DNA of 64,000 nucleotides from Winogradskyella ursingii (GTDB taxonomy: Bacteria > Bacteroidota > Bacteroidia > Flavobacteriales > Flavobacteriaceae). A program made the translations under genes and the position numbers. Below, in pieces: positions 1 through 9,492 of this stretch. The notes beneath the pieces were generated by a model. That model saw only the letters and a list, made by a program, of their open reading frames with translations, was not told the origin of the DNA and did not search any database. Numbering within the stretch: position 1 is the stretch's first letter; every line of letters begins with the position of its first letter. Where the stretch lies: positions 1 to 64,000 of the forward strand of contig NZ_JABFDH010000003.1 of the NCBI RefSeq assembly GCF_013403975.1, read 5' to 3'.

Positions 1-498
1 GTCGGTTCCGTTGTATCTACAACAGTAATTGTTTGTACCAAAGTGGTCGTATTGTCACACTCGTCTGTCAATGTCCATGTTCTAGTAATGGTCGATTCGT
101 TGGCACATGAGCCAGCAGTAACCGCATCGCTAAACGTTACTTCAAGATCAGTTGAGCAGTTATCGGCTTCATCTGTCACGTCACCTGTAATAGTTAAATC
201 GGTTGCATCAACATCACATTCTATTGTAATATCAGCAGGTACTGTAAAAGTCGGTTCCGTTGTATCTACAACAGTAATTGTTTGTACCAAAGTGGTCGTA
301 TTGTCACACTCGTCTGTCAATGTCCAAGTTCTTGTGATGGTCGATTCGTTGGCACATGAGCCAGCAGTAACCGCATCGCTAAACGTTGCTTCAAGATCAG
401 TTGAACAATTATCGGCTTCATCTGTCACGTCACCAGTAATAGTCAGGTCATTTGCATCGTCGTCACATTCAATTGTTATATCAGCAGGAACCGTAAAA
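1..498. repeat. Two tandem 249-bp repeats within the adhesin gene
   Basis: Positions 1-249 and 250-498 are direct copies. The first 77 bases or so are identical, and I count about 19 differences overall. A more diverged copy begins at 499. The unit equals 83 codons and encodes one HYR-like domain starting near DTTEPTFTVPADITIEC. The series continues off the left edge, so the true copy number is unknown. Such recent in-frame duplications can change length by recombination and can collapse in short-read assemblies. Confidence 0.93.
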
Positions 499-3400
499 GT
501 AGGTGAGGTTGTATCAATAACATTTATTATTAAAGTTCTTTTGGTTTCATTGCCACATGCATCTGTTGCTGTCCAAGTTCTATTTAAAGTATAAGTTTGT
601 GCGCATTCACCGTCTGTTCTGATTTCTTCGAATGTTACCGTAGCTTCACTACAATTATCTGTAGCGGTTAAAGTTTCAGCTGGCTCAAGATCATCACACT
701 CTACGGTGATTTCATCTCTTACAGTTGTAGGGTTTGTATAGTTTGAAATACATGCAAACTCAATATTGTGATTTCTAGCACTCGAGCGCGCGTTTGCCAC
801 TCTTGCCACTGCACCAATTCTAAAAGAATAACTTGACGCGTTTAAATTTCTTGTCGAAAAGTTAACTTCTGGGTTGGCATTGGTACCACCAGAAAATTCA
901 TTGGTTCCAGATGTAGCAACTATCCAAGAGCCTTCTTCACCTATTGTAAGTTCAGTTGGATTATTCACCGTATAGCTATTTGTGAACTGGGACCAGTTAA
1001 CCTCACCATAACTTGAGTTTCCATCAATATCATTAAAATTGGCATAAAATTCTGGTAGAGTTATTGGATTGGTAGTGCCCGCTTCAACAAAATCCATTCG
1101 ATACTCAACATAACCACGATCTCCTATGTTGGGAATATTAAAAGCCGTTTGAGGTTTAAAGGCATTTGGGCTAGAGCTATTGACATCTAAAGTTGCTACA
1201 GAAGCATTAACATTAGCAACGATTGTTAAAAGAACATCAACACCCGGTGAAACATTGGTATATCTAAATACCTCATTAAGTAAAAATGTGTTAGCGTCCC
1301 CATCTCCAGATTCTTCAGTATAATTTACAAACGAAAGTGTAGGGGTGTTTACACAACTTGGTTGTTCGTTATTCGTTTCCGATGGAAAACCGTCAAATGT
1401 TGGTCCGACTGTATCTTCTATAGTAAACGTTGCTGTTGTTGATACAGAATTACCACAGCTATCAGTAGCCGTAAATGTAACATTGGCTGAGCCAGTGCCT
1501 CCACAATCATCTGATAATCCAGAAAAATCGTTGGTCCAAGTTAATGGTCCACAAGCATCACTAGCAGAAGCATTCGCATTAGATGCTAACCAATTATTTA
1601 AATCATCAATGTTGCTATTTCCATCGCATTGTACTGTAAAGTCAAAAGCTACAGACTCCAATAATGGTGCTGTACTGTCTGTTACAGTGATGGTTTGACT
1701 TGTGGAAGCTGTATTACCACAATTGTCTGTAATTGTGAAAGTTCTTATCACAGTTGTAGGACAATTGTCAGATGAGGTAACTACATCTATATAAGTAATG
1801 CTTTGTATGTTAAAATCATCCGTAGCCGAGTAATCTGCATTTGAAGCAAACGTATCTTTGACATCTCCAGATTGAGTGTTTCTATAAGGAAATACAGCAT
1901 TTGATGCAGAAATGTCTGATTCAGAACAACCTTCAATTGTAAGATTTTCTGGAACTGATATTACCGGATCTTCTTCATCATCTGTTGCAACCGTTGCGCT
2001 TAAACTAAATAAACATCCATTTGCATCCGTTATCAAAATGGTGTAATTGCCGGCAGCTAGATTTTCAAACAATCCACTTGTTTGATTTGTTGCACCACCA
2101 TCAATAGAGTAAGAGTAAGGGCTAACTCCACCAGTGGCCTCAGAGTTAATGCTTCCAGTATTTTCTCCAGAGCATTCAACATTTACAATTTCTATAATTG
2201 CTCCTGATACTTCTTCGCCTGGCTCTAAAACAGTAGATTGGTTTGTTGTTGTACAACCGTTAGCGTCAGTTATGGTTACAGAATAGGTCCCTGCTGAGAC
2301 ATTATTTAAATCTTCAGTTGTTTCATTTGTGTTCCATAAGAATTGATATGGTGGTGTTCCACCATTCACGGTCAAGTCTACAGAACCTGTTTCATCACCT
2401 TTACACATAACGTTAGTGACAGCAATACCTGAGCTCAGAGCGCTTGGCTCACTGACATTAATTGTTGTACTTTGTGTACATTCCGTCGTTTGGTCAGTAA
2501 CCGTAACGGTGTAATTACCTGCAGGCAAGTTAGATACTGTGGCTGTAGTGTCTGGTAAATTGTCCCAGCTATAGGTAAACGGACCTGTACCGTTTGATAC
2601 TGTTGCTGTAACGCTTCCGTTACTTTCACCATTACATGATACAGAGGTAGATGCACCAGTCACCGACAAATCGTTACAGGATCCACCATTTACTGAGGCA
2701 CTGGCAAAAGCAGTACAACCATTCGCATCCGTAACGGTCACAGAATAATTTCCAACTAACAGCCCAACTAAACCAGGAGTAGTTTCTCCGCCAGGACTCC
2801 ATTTGTAAGTGTATGGCGGAACACCACCAGTTACTGTTGTAAGTATGATTCCATCGTTTGTTAAAGGACCTAATAAATCTGAAGCTATAGCAATTATATT
2901 TAAAGCATTATTGGGTTGTGTAATTGCAATAGATTCTTCAACTGGTTGACAAGATGTTCCGTCTATTGTTACACTAACGTCATAGACTCCTGCACCTACG
3001 TTGCTAATAGTACTAGTAGTAACACCAGAATCTATTTGACCGTTACTCCAACTGAATGTATATGTCGCATCAGGATACGAATTGGAGCTCGCAGATACTG
3101 TTCCAGATCCGGTATTTTCACCAAAACAAGATACATTATCAGTTTCTTCAATAGTGACTTCTGCATCACATGTATTAACGCATCTAATTACTACACTTTG
3201 AGTTAATTGGCACCCATTAGCATCAGTAACAGTAACATCATGACTACCAGCTGTTAAATTTATAGCCGTAGCTGTGGTTTGATTATTGGCCGAAGTACTC
3301 CATAAATAGGTATAAGGACCAGTACCTCCATTAACGTTAGCGGTTGCGCCTCCATTACTACAGTTTTGGGCTGACGTTGCATCTTCTTTACTTATATTAA

Positions 3401-5660
3401 TACTTAGAGGGGTTGCAGGTTCTGAGACACTGGTATTAGTAGAAATAGTACAACCATTGGCATCTGTCACAGTAACACTATAAGCACCTGCGCCTAAGTT
3501 GTTCAAATCTTCTGTTGTAGAATCATTACTCCATTCGTATGTGTAAGGCTGAGTTCCACCTGATACTGTTAGGTCTATGGCTCCTGTAGTATCATTAAAA
3601 CACTGAACATCTGTAACTGACAAACTTGTGGTCAACTGACTCGGCTCACTTATTCCACATTGAGCATTCGTCTGGCAGCCGTTAGCATCTGTTACGATAA
3701 CCCTGTAAGGACCTGCAGCTAAATTGTTGAATGTTCCTGAAGTCTGGTAAGTTGCTCCATTATCTAATGAATATTGATAAGGACTAGTCCCTCCTGTTGC
3801 TGAAAAAGTAATGCTACCAGTACTATTACCGTAACAATCTACATTTGTAGTGCTCGTTAGTGTCGCTCTCAGTTGACTATTAGGTTGGTTGATTTCAATC
3901 TGGTTTCTTTCAATACATCCATTGGCATCTGTTATGGTTACACTATAGATACCTGCTCCTAGATTTTCTATATTTCTAGTAGTTTGTCCTGAATTCCATG
4001 AATAGGAATAAGGTGCGGTTCCACCATTAACAGATAAATCAATACTTCCAGTTTCATCTCCAAAACAAAGCACATCTACTTTAGTAATTGTTGAAGTTAA
4101 TTCTTCGTCTGGTTGATTTATGGTGAAATTATCCGAAACCGAACAACCATTACTATCGGTTACTGTGACTGAATAAGTTCCAGCTCCAACATTAGTAAGG
4201 TTTTGATTAGTAGTATCATTGCTCCAGTTAAACGTGTATGGCGGAAATCCACCAGAAATGGCTAAATCTATATTTCCTGTTACATCTGAAGTACAAAGAA
4301 CATCGGTTACAGTACCTGAAAGCTCTAAATTGCTTATGGTAATTGGGTTAGGGTTAATGCGTTCGCAAAGCGTATATCTATTTCTTACTTTTAGCGTATA
4401 ACTTCCTTCAGAAAGATTATTAAACTCTACAGAACTTTGATAAGATCCATTGTTTAATGAATATTCAAATTCTTCACCAATTGGATTTACAACAAAAATT
4501 GAAAAATTATTTTCTGAAGTGCAACTTATTTCAACCTCTGGATTTGGTGGTAAATCTACGTAGTTAAGAGTTACAGTTGCTCGGTCGCAAACATCTGTGT
4601 TAGGTGCTGGTAAACAAACTTCATACTCAAAAGTGACCTCACCGGTAAAACCTGGTTGTGGTGTATAGCTGTATGTTCCATCAGAATTAAATGTAAAATC
4701 TTGTCCGGTAACAGTTGGTGGAGATATTAGACTATACGCAGAATTCTGCGGTGCGTTATTAGATAAAGAAACATCACCATTGGCCTCATCATTTAAGCAG
4801 TTATTAGATTGCTGATCTAGGGCATATTTTTGTAATAAGAAAAATTTACCGTCACCATGATCTTCAGTCGCAGCAACAAATTCAATTTTAGTTATTTTAG
4901 AACCTACAGGTGCAATTCCACTTAAATAAAAAAGTCCAATACCAATTGTTTGACCATTTTCGTTACAACGTCCAGATTGCCAATAGTCGGATCCAGAAAT
5001 AGGTGGCGCATATGAACATCCACGATAATCCCCACGACTTCTTACGAATGTATGACCAAGTTTCTGCTCAGGACCACCACCAAAAGGTGTGCCCCAGATT
5101 TCAATATAAAAGCAGTTATTTCCACCTCTTTCAGTAACAGCGAGGACACCACCTTCGTTGGAAGGGATTGATGGATTATAAAATATAGTTTGTTTCTGAG
5201 GACCTTCGTCATCTTCCCAATCTTCTTCAATGTCTTCAAGTTCTTCAAAATCTAAACAAAAATCCTCACCATTTTCACCGCAGGCAAAGTAATGATTTAA
5301 GTTTTTATCTTGAAAAGCTGCAGTAGCTCTTGTGACCCAATTAGCAGAGTTACTGTTTCCTCCAGTATTATTTCCATTTTTTATAATTCTGTTGTCACTA
5401 TGTCCATCCGGTCCCAAATGCGTCAACTCATATGACGATGGTACAACAAAGGTATTGTAGATTTCACCATCAATTATAATGGACTCTATGGTAGCGGCAT
5501 TTTTGTTTTGACTCTGTTCATCTGACCATTGGAAAGAAACACCAGACTGAATTGATGGTGCTTGTTGAGCGGATAGATAGAACGTAAACAAAAGTAACAG
5601 AACTACACAGGTTCTTTTAGTTAAGTTTTCGATAGAAATAAAAATGTAGTTTTTTTTCAT
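1..5660 (-). CDS. Giant secreted SprB/HYR-repeat adhesin (3' end outside window)
   Basis: The reading frame runs without a stop from an ATG at 5660 to the window edge, giving at least 1,886 residues with the C-terminus missing. Residues 1-32 form a signal peptide ending FYLSAQ. A non-repeat head follows to about residue 440. About ten SprB-type repeats lie at roughly 445-1220, each ending in a motif like VTDANGC and starting near a Cys. HYR-like repeats with TDNCGN or TDACGN motifs follow, interrupted by a non-repeat module of about 225 residues (about 1420-1645). The last residues seen are near-identical 83-residue HYR-like units. SprB of Flavobacterium johnsoniae is a mobile cell-surface gliding adhesin exported by the type IX system, and proteins with this layout are usually adhesins with a C-terminal sorting domain. 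That domain would lie outside the window, so T9SS export is inferred. No partner genes lie next to it. Confidence 0.9.
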   Translation of the reverse strand, partial: MKKNYIFISIENLTKRTCVVLLLLFTFYLSAQQAPSIQSGVSFQWSDEQSQNKNAATIESIIIDGEIYNTFVVPSSYELTHLGPDGHSDNRIIKNGNNTGGNSNSANWVTRATAAFQDKNLNHYFACGENGEDFCLDFEELEDIEEDWEDDEGPQKQTIFYNPSIPSNEGGVLAVTERGGNNCFYIEIWGTPFGGGPEQKLGHTFVRSRGDYRGCSYAPPISGSDYWQSGRCNENGQTIGIGLFYLSGIAPVGSKITKIEFVAATEDHGDGKFFLLQKYALDQQSNNCLNDEANGDVSLSNNAPQNSAYSLISPPTVTGQDFTFNSDGTYSYTPQPGFTGEVTFEYEVCLPAPNTDVCDRATVTLNYVDLPPNPEVEISCTSENNFSIFVVNPIGEEFEYSLNNGSYQSSVEFNNLSEGSYTLKVRNRYTLCERINPNPITISNLELSGTVTDVLCTSDVTGNIDLAISGGFPPYTFNWSNDTTNQNLTNVGAGTYSVTVTDSNGCSVSDNFTINQPDEELTSTITKVDVLCFGDETGSIDLSVNGGTAPYSYSWNSGQTTRNIENLGAGIYSVTITDANGCIERNQIEINQPNSQLRATLTSTTNVDCYGNSTGSITFSATGGTSPYQYSLDNGATYQTSGTFNNLAAGPYRVIVTDANGCQTNAQCGISEPSQLTTSLSVTDVQCFNDTTGAIDLTVSGGTQPYTYEWSNDSTTEDLNNLGAGAYSVTVTDANGCTISTNTSVSEPATPLSINISKEDATSAQNCSNGGATANVNGGTGPYTYLWSTSANNQTTATAINLTAGSHDVTVTDANGCQLTQSVVIRCVNTCDAEVTIEETDNVSCFGENTGSGTVSASSNSYPDATYTFSWSNGQIDSGVTTSTISNVGAGVYDVSVTIDGTSCQPVEESIAITQPNNALNIIAIASDLLGPLTNDGIILTTVTGGVPPYTYKWSPGGETTPGLVGLLVGNYSVTVTDANGCTAFASASVNGGSCNDLSVTGASTSVSCNGESNGSVTATVSNGTGPFTYSWDNLPDTTATVSNLPAGNYTVTVTDQTTECTQSTTINVSEPSALSSGIAVTNVMCKGDETGSVDLTVNGGTPPYQFLWNTNETTEDLNNVSAGTYSVTITDANGCTTTNQSTVLEPGEEVSGAIIEIVNVECSGENTGSINSEATGGVSPYSYSIDGGATNQTSGLFENLAAGNYTILITDANGCLFSLSATVATDDEEDPVISVPENLTIEGCSESDISASNAVFPYRNTQSGDVKDTFASNADYSATDDFNIQSITYIDVVTSSDNCPTTVIRTFTITDNCGNTASTSQTITVTDSTAPLLESVAFDFTVQCDGNSNIDDLNNWLASNANASASDACGPLTWTNDFSGLSDDCGGTGSANVTFTATDSCGNSVSTTATFTIEDTVGPTFDGFPSETNNEQPSCVNTPTLSFVNYTEESGDGDANTFLLNEVFRYTNVSPGVDVLLTIVANVNASVATLDVNSSSPNAFKPQTAFNIPNIGDRGYVEYRMDFVEAGTTNPITLPEFYANFNDIDGNSSYGEVNWSQFTNSYTVNNPTELTIGEEGSWIVATSGTNEFSGGTNANPEVNFSTRNLNASSYSFRIGAVARVANARSSARNHNIEFACISNYTNPTTVRDEITVECDDLEPAETLTATDNCSEATVTFEEIRTDGECAQTYTLNRTWTATDACGNETKRTLIINVIDTTSPTFTVPADITIECDDDANDLTITGDVTDEADNCSTDLEATFSDAVTAGSCANESTITRTWTLTDECDNTTTLVQTITVVDTTEPTFTVPADITIECDVDATDLTITGDVTDEADNCSTDLEVTFSDAVTAGSCANESTITRTWTLTDECDNTTTLVQTITVVDTTEP

Positions 5661-5979
5661 ATTATATCTTAATGCTTACAGCATCAAAAGAGAAGATGAT
5701 AGTTTATACTACATACATATATGCAGCAAAAGCTATTGACTAATCAATAACGCTGTTAATTGTTGTTTCAGTAAAATAGAGGGAGTTGTAATTAGTGCAA
5801 ATGATTAATCTGGATCAATTAATATATTTTTGATTTGGGGTCATTTACATTAACTTTACGAAACAAAAGAACTTATAACTCAAATGATAAACAAACATTC
5901 GAGTTGAAGGGGCAAATTACTCGTTAAAACGGAATTATGCAACATTTAATCGAAAAAAAATGCATTTAAACGATAAAAA
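5661..5979. promoter_or_regulatory. Divergent intergenic region with a candidate flavobacterial promoter for the polyphosphate operon
   Basis: This 319-base AT-rich gap separates the adhesin (minus) from the sixA-like gene (plus). A plausible plus-strand promoter has TTG at 5830-5832, an 18-base spacer and TAACTTTA at 5851-5858, close to the Bacteroidota consensus TTG-N17-23-TAnnTTTG. This would give a leader of about 115 bases. I did not find a convincing minus-strand promoter and saw no structured RNA in the remainder. Confidence 0.4.
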
Positions 5980-6465
5980 ATGAAATCAATTATACTGGTC
6001 AGGCATGCAAAATCGTCATGGAAACATGATGTTATAGATAGGGAAAGACCCTTAAAATCAAGAGGTAAGAACGACGCGAAGTTAGTTGCTAAGCAATTTT
6101 TAAAACATAATATTGATGTCGATAAAGTTTTTAGCAGTCCTGCTAAAAGAGCTGATTTAACCTGTAAAATCTTCTCAAATCACCTAAAATTTGATAAATA
6201 CCAGGTTCAAACAGCTGAGGAATTGTACGATTTTGGAGGTGAAAACGTCATCTCGTTCATAAAGTCTCTTAAAAATGAATTAAATACCGTGATGATTTTT
6301 GGTCATAATCATGCTTTCACATCAATTTCCAATATATTTGGAAGTGAATTCATATCAAATCTCCCAACTAGTGGATTGGTAAAAATGAATTTTGATATTT
6401 CTAGCTGGGAAGACCTTAAAAAAGGCGAAACAGAATTCATAATCATCCCAAAGGAATTGCGCTAA
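5980..6465 (+). CDS. SixA-like phosphohistidine phosphatase (histidine phosphatase superfamily)
   Basis: This 161-residue cytosolic protein opens with ILVRHAKSSW, the RHG/RHA motif whose His9 would be the phospho-acceptor. The second catalytic histidine lies in FGHNHAF near residue 107. The size and motif pattern fit the SixA branch, which removes phosphate from histidines of phosphorelay proteins in E. coli. Its TAA stop overlaps the ATG of the polyphosphate kinase gene by one base, so the two are probably translationally coupled. The function in a polyphosphate operon is inferred; it might act on phosphohistidine proteins or on small phosphate esters. Confidence 0.85.
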   Translation: MKSIILVRHAKSSWKHDVIDRERPLKSRGKNDAKLVAKQFLKHNIDVDKVFSSPAKRADLTCKIFSNHLKFDKYQVQTAEELYDFGGENVISFIKSLKNELNTVMIFGHNHAFTSISNIFGSEFISNLPTSGLVKMNFDISSWEDLKKGETEFIIIPKELR

Positions 6466-8510
6466 TGACCAAAGATAAAAATGAATATGTAAACCGCGAA
6501 CTAAGTTGGTTGCAGTTCAATGCACGTGTGCTTCAAGAAGCGGCAGATGTCGCTGTGCCCTTAATAGAACGACTTCGATTTTTAGGTATTTTTTCAAATA
6601 ATTTAGATGAATTCTTTAAAGTAAGATATGCAACAGTAAAGCGTATTGATGAAGCTGGCAAAGGAGGTAAAAGTGAACTTGGAGGTATTAAGGCGAGTGA
6701 TCTTCTAGAAGAGATTACTCAAATTGTCATCGATCAACAAACCTTAAGCCTTGAGATTTTAGAAGAAATTGGAAAAGAACTTCAAAACGAAAATATATTT
6801 ATAATCAATGAAACACAGATAGAAGGAGGACATCACGATTTTATTAAAAATTACTTCTATCAGGAAATCAGTCCTGCGTTAGTTGTAATCATTCTTAATG
6901 AGAACATTGCAATACCGGAACTAAAAGATAGTGCTTCTTACTTGGTTGTAAAAATGTCCAATTCTAATGGCGCAGATCAATTTGCATTGATTGAAATATC
7001 TAGAACTATGGATCGATTCATAGTTTTGCCTAGTATAGCAGAAAAAGATTACATAATCATGGTTGATGATGTATTGAGATATTGCTTAAATGATATATTC
7101 AATATTTTCAAGTATGATGAGATTTGTGCCCATATGATAAAAATCACTAGGGATGGTGAATTAGATTTTGATAGTGACTTGAGTAAAAGTTTTATAGATA
7201 AACTTTCCAAAAGTGTTAGAAATAGACAAATTGGAGAACCAGTACGTTTCGTTTACGATAAAAGTATCGACGAGGATACACTAGATTTTCTGTTGGAAAT
7301 TATGAACATTGACTCTAAGGATAGTATCATTCCTGGAGGGCGTTATCACAATCGTAGAGACTATATGGGTTTTCCTAGTTTGGGAAGAACCGATTTATTA
7401 TACGAAAAAATTAAACCATTACCTGTAAAAGGTTTGAGTCTTGAAGAAAGCATCTTTAAGACTATAGCCCATAAAGATTATTTGGTATATACACCTTACC
7501 ATACTTTCTCTTACATTGTAAAATTCTTAAGAGAAGCTGCTTTAGATCCTAAGGTAAAAACGATAAAAATCACTATATATAGGTTGGCGCAGATTTCTCA
7601 TGTGGCGAGCTCATTAATTAATGCAGCCAAAAATGGCAAGGAAGTTACTGTTTCTATAGAATTGAGGGCACGGTTCGATGAAGCCGCAAATATCACGTAT
7701 GCAGAGCAGATGCAGGCCGAAGGTGTTAATATGCTTTTTGGCGTACAAGGTCTAAAAGTGCATTGTAAGATGTGCGTGATAGAACGTGAGGAAGATGATA
7801 GAATAGTGCGTTACGGCTTTATAAGTACAGGTAATTTTAATGAATCTACTGCTAAGATTTATACTGATTTTACATTACTTACAGCAAACCAAAAGGTTCT
7901 AAAGGATGTTAATAAGGTATTCAACTTTCTTGAAGTGAACTACAAGGTTAATCGATATAAGCATCTAATTACCTCTCCACATTACACCAAGTCAAAACTA
8001 TTTGCTTTAATAGATAAAGAAATAGAAAATGCCCAAAACAACAAAGTAGCTTATATAAAATTGAAGCTCAATAGTATCAGTAGTTACAAAATGATCGATA
8101 AGCTTTACGAAGCCAGTAGAGCAGGAGTGAAAATACAAATGATTGTGAGAGGAATTTGCTGTATAGTACCTGGAATTAAAGGGATGAGCGAGAATATTGA
8201 AATCATTAGTATTATAGATAAATTTCTAGAACATACAAGACTTTATATTTTTGCTAATAACGATCAACCAAAAATTTTTATTTCTTCTGCTGATTGGATG
8301 ACAAGAAATATAGATACAAGGGTAGAAGTCACTTGTCCCATTTATGATAAGGATATTAAAAAAGAGTTGCTGGATTTATTTGAAATCTGTTGGAAAGACA
8401 ACGTTAAAGCCAGAATCATAAACGCAACACAAGATAATAAGTACAGGTTAAATGGAGACAAAAAAATAAGAGCACAATTTGAAACCTATAACTACTATTT
8501 GAAAAATTAA
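6465..8510 (+). CDS. ppk1: Polyphosphate kinase 1
   Basis: The 681-residue protein matches PPK1 across its length. It starts with the N-terminal domain motif NRELSWLQFNARVL and continues through SNNLDEFFKVR. The catalytic region has LKVHCKM, holding the histidine that is autophosphorylated in E. coli PPK, STGNFNE, and the late motif FLEHTRLYIF with the second conserved histidine. PPK1 reversibly makes inorganic polyphosphate from ATP and is peripheral to the membrane. It is the middle gene of a three-gene operon, overlapping the SixA-like gene by one base and followed 8 bases later by ppx. Confidence 0.97.
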   Translation: MTKDKNEYVNRELSWLQFNARVLQEAADVAVPLIERLRFLGIFSNNLDEFFKVRYATVKRIDEAGKGGKSELGGIKASDLLEEITQIVIDQQTLSLEILEEIGKELQNENIFIINETQIEGGHHDFIKNYFYQEISPALVVIILNENIAIPELKDSASYLVVKMSNSNGADQFALIEISRTMDRFIVLPSIAEKDYIIMVDDVLRYCLNDIFNIFKYDEICAHMIKITRDGELDFDSDLSKSFIDKLSKSVRNRQIGEPVRFVYDKSIDEDTLDFLLEIMNIDSKDSIIPGGRYHNRRDYMGFPSLGRTDLLYEKIKPLPVKGLSLEESIFKTIAHKDYLVYTPYHTFSYIVKFLREAALDPKVKTIKITIYRLAQISHVASSLINAAKNGKEVTVSIELRARFDEAANITYAEQMQAEGVNMLFGVQGLKVHCKMCVIEREEDDRIVRYGFISTGNFNESTAKIYTDFTLLTANQKVLKDVNKVFNFLEVNYKVNRYKHLITSPHYTKSKLFALIDKEIENAQNNKVAYIKLKLNSISSYKMIDKLYEASRAGVKIQMIVRGICCIVPGIKGMSENIEIISIIDKFLEHTRLYIFANNDQPKIFISSADWMTRNIDTRVEVTCPIYDKDIKKELLDLFEICWKDNVKARIINATQDNKYRLNGDKKIRAQFETYNYYLKN

Positions 8511-8518
8511 AGATTACA

Positions 8519-9424
8519 ATGCTTAAGATTAAAAAATTTGCCGCCATAGATATAGGTTCGAATGCCGTTAGATTGTTGATTTCAAACATTATTGAACAAA
8601 AAGATGCACCAACCGAATTCAGAAAGAATTCTTTGGTTCGTGTACCAATTCGTTTAGGTGCAGATGTGTTTTTAACAGGCGAAATATCCGAACATAATAA
8701 ACAGCGCATGGTAGATACAATGGTTGCATTTAGCTTGCTTATGAAGGCTCACGGAGTTGTTCGATACAAAGCATGTGCAACGTCGGCTATGCGAGAAGCG
8801 TGTAATAGTGCAGAACTTTCTAAGAAAATACTTAAATCCTCAAAAATTAATATTGATGTAATAGATGGAGAAGAAGAAGCTACCATTATAGCAGCTACCG
8901 ATCTTCACAGATTTATTGATGTCAACAAAACTTATTTATATGTAGATGTGGGAGGTGGTAGTACAGAGTTTTCAATTATCCGCAATGGGGAAAAAATAGA
9001 ATCAAAATCCTTTAAAATAGGAACTGTAAGATTACTTAATGATATTGTAAAAAGTGAAACTTGGCAAGAACTAGAGAATTGGATTAAAGATAAAACCTCA
9101 GACTTCGAAAAAATTGAATTGATCGGTTCTGGTGGAAACATCAATAAAATATTTAAACTCTCTGGAAAAGATTTAGGTAAACCACTGACATATTTTTATC
9201 TAACCAGTTACTATAAAACGCTTCAAAGTTATTCTTACGAAGAACGAATTACAAAACTTAATTTAAACCAAGATAGGGCAGATGTAATCATTCCGGCAAC
9301 ACGTATTTATTTGTCTGCCATGAAATGGAGTGGAGCAAAGGATATATTTGTACCTAAAATAGGTTTGTCAGACGGAATCATAAAAAGCATGTATTATGAG
9401 ACTGTTTCTAGTGTGGTTGTTTAA
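8519..9424 (+). CDS. ppx: Exopolyphosphatase (Ppx/GppA family, short form)
   Basis: The 301-residue protein has the actin-like ATPase motifs of Ppx/GppA: AAIDIGSNAVRLLI at the N-terminus and VDVGGGSTEFSI near residue 142. It contains only the two-domain catalytic core and lacks the C-terminal HD-like domains of the longer E. coli Ppx. It would remove terminal phosphate from polyphosphate, or act on pppGpp; the sequence alone does not decide between them. Direct linkage to ppk1 favours polyphosphate turnover. Confidence 0.92.
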   Translation: MLKIKKFAAIDIGSNAVRLLISNIIEQKDAPTEFRKNSLVRVPIRLGADVFLTGEISEHNKQRMVDTMVAFSLLMKAHGVVRYKACATSAMREACNSAELSKKILKSSKINIDVIDGEEEATIIAATDLHRFIDVNKTYLYVDVGGGSTEFSIIRNGEKIESKSFKIGTVRLLNDIVKSETWQELENWIKDKTSDFEKIELIGSGGNINKIFKLSGKDLGKPLTYFYLTSYYKTLQSYSYEERITKLNLNQDRADVIIPATRIYLSAMKWSGAKDIFVPKIGLSDGIIKSMYYETVSSVVV

Positions 9425-9492
9425 TTGCAACAAATCATAAAGAAGTTTAAATAACAGATTTTAATTATATTCGTAATCTCAAATTAGAAGTT

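Noticed and set aside
1-498. Direct repeats as a possible CRISPR array
   Set aside because: The units are 249 bases, in frame and coding, without short repeats and unique spacers.
43-1698. Plus-strand open frames rich in Val/Ser within the adhesin gene
   Set aside because: They are antisense shadows of repetitive coding sequence; the minus frame is continuous and has clear domain motifs.
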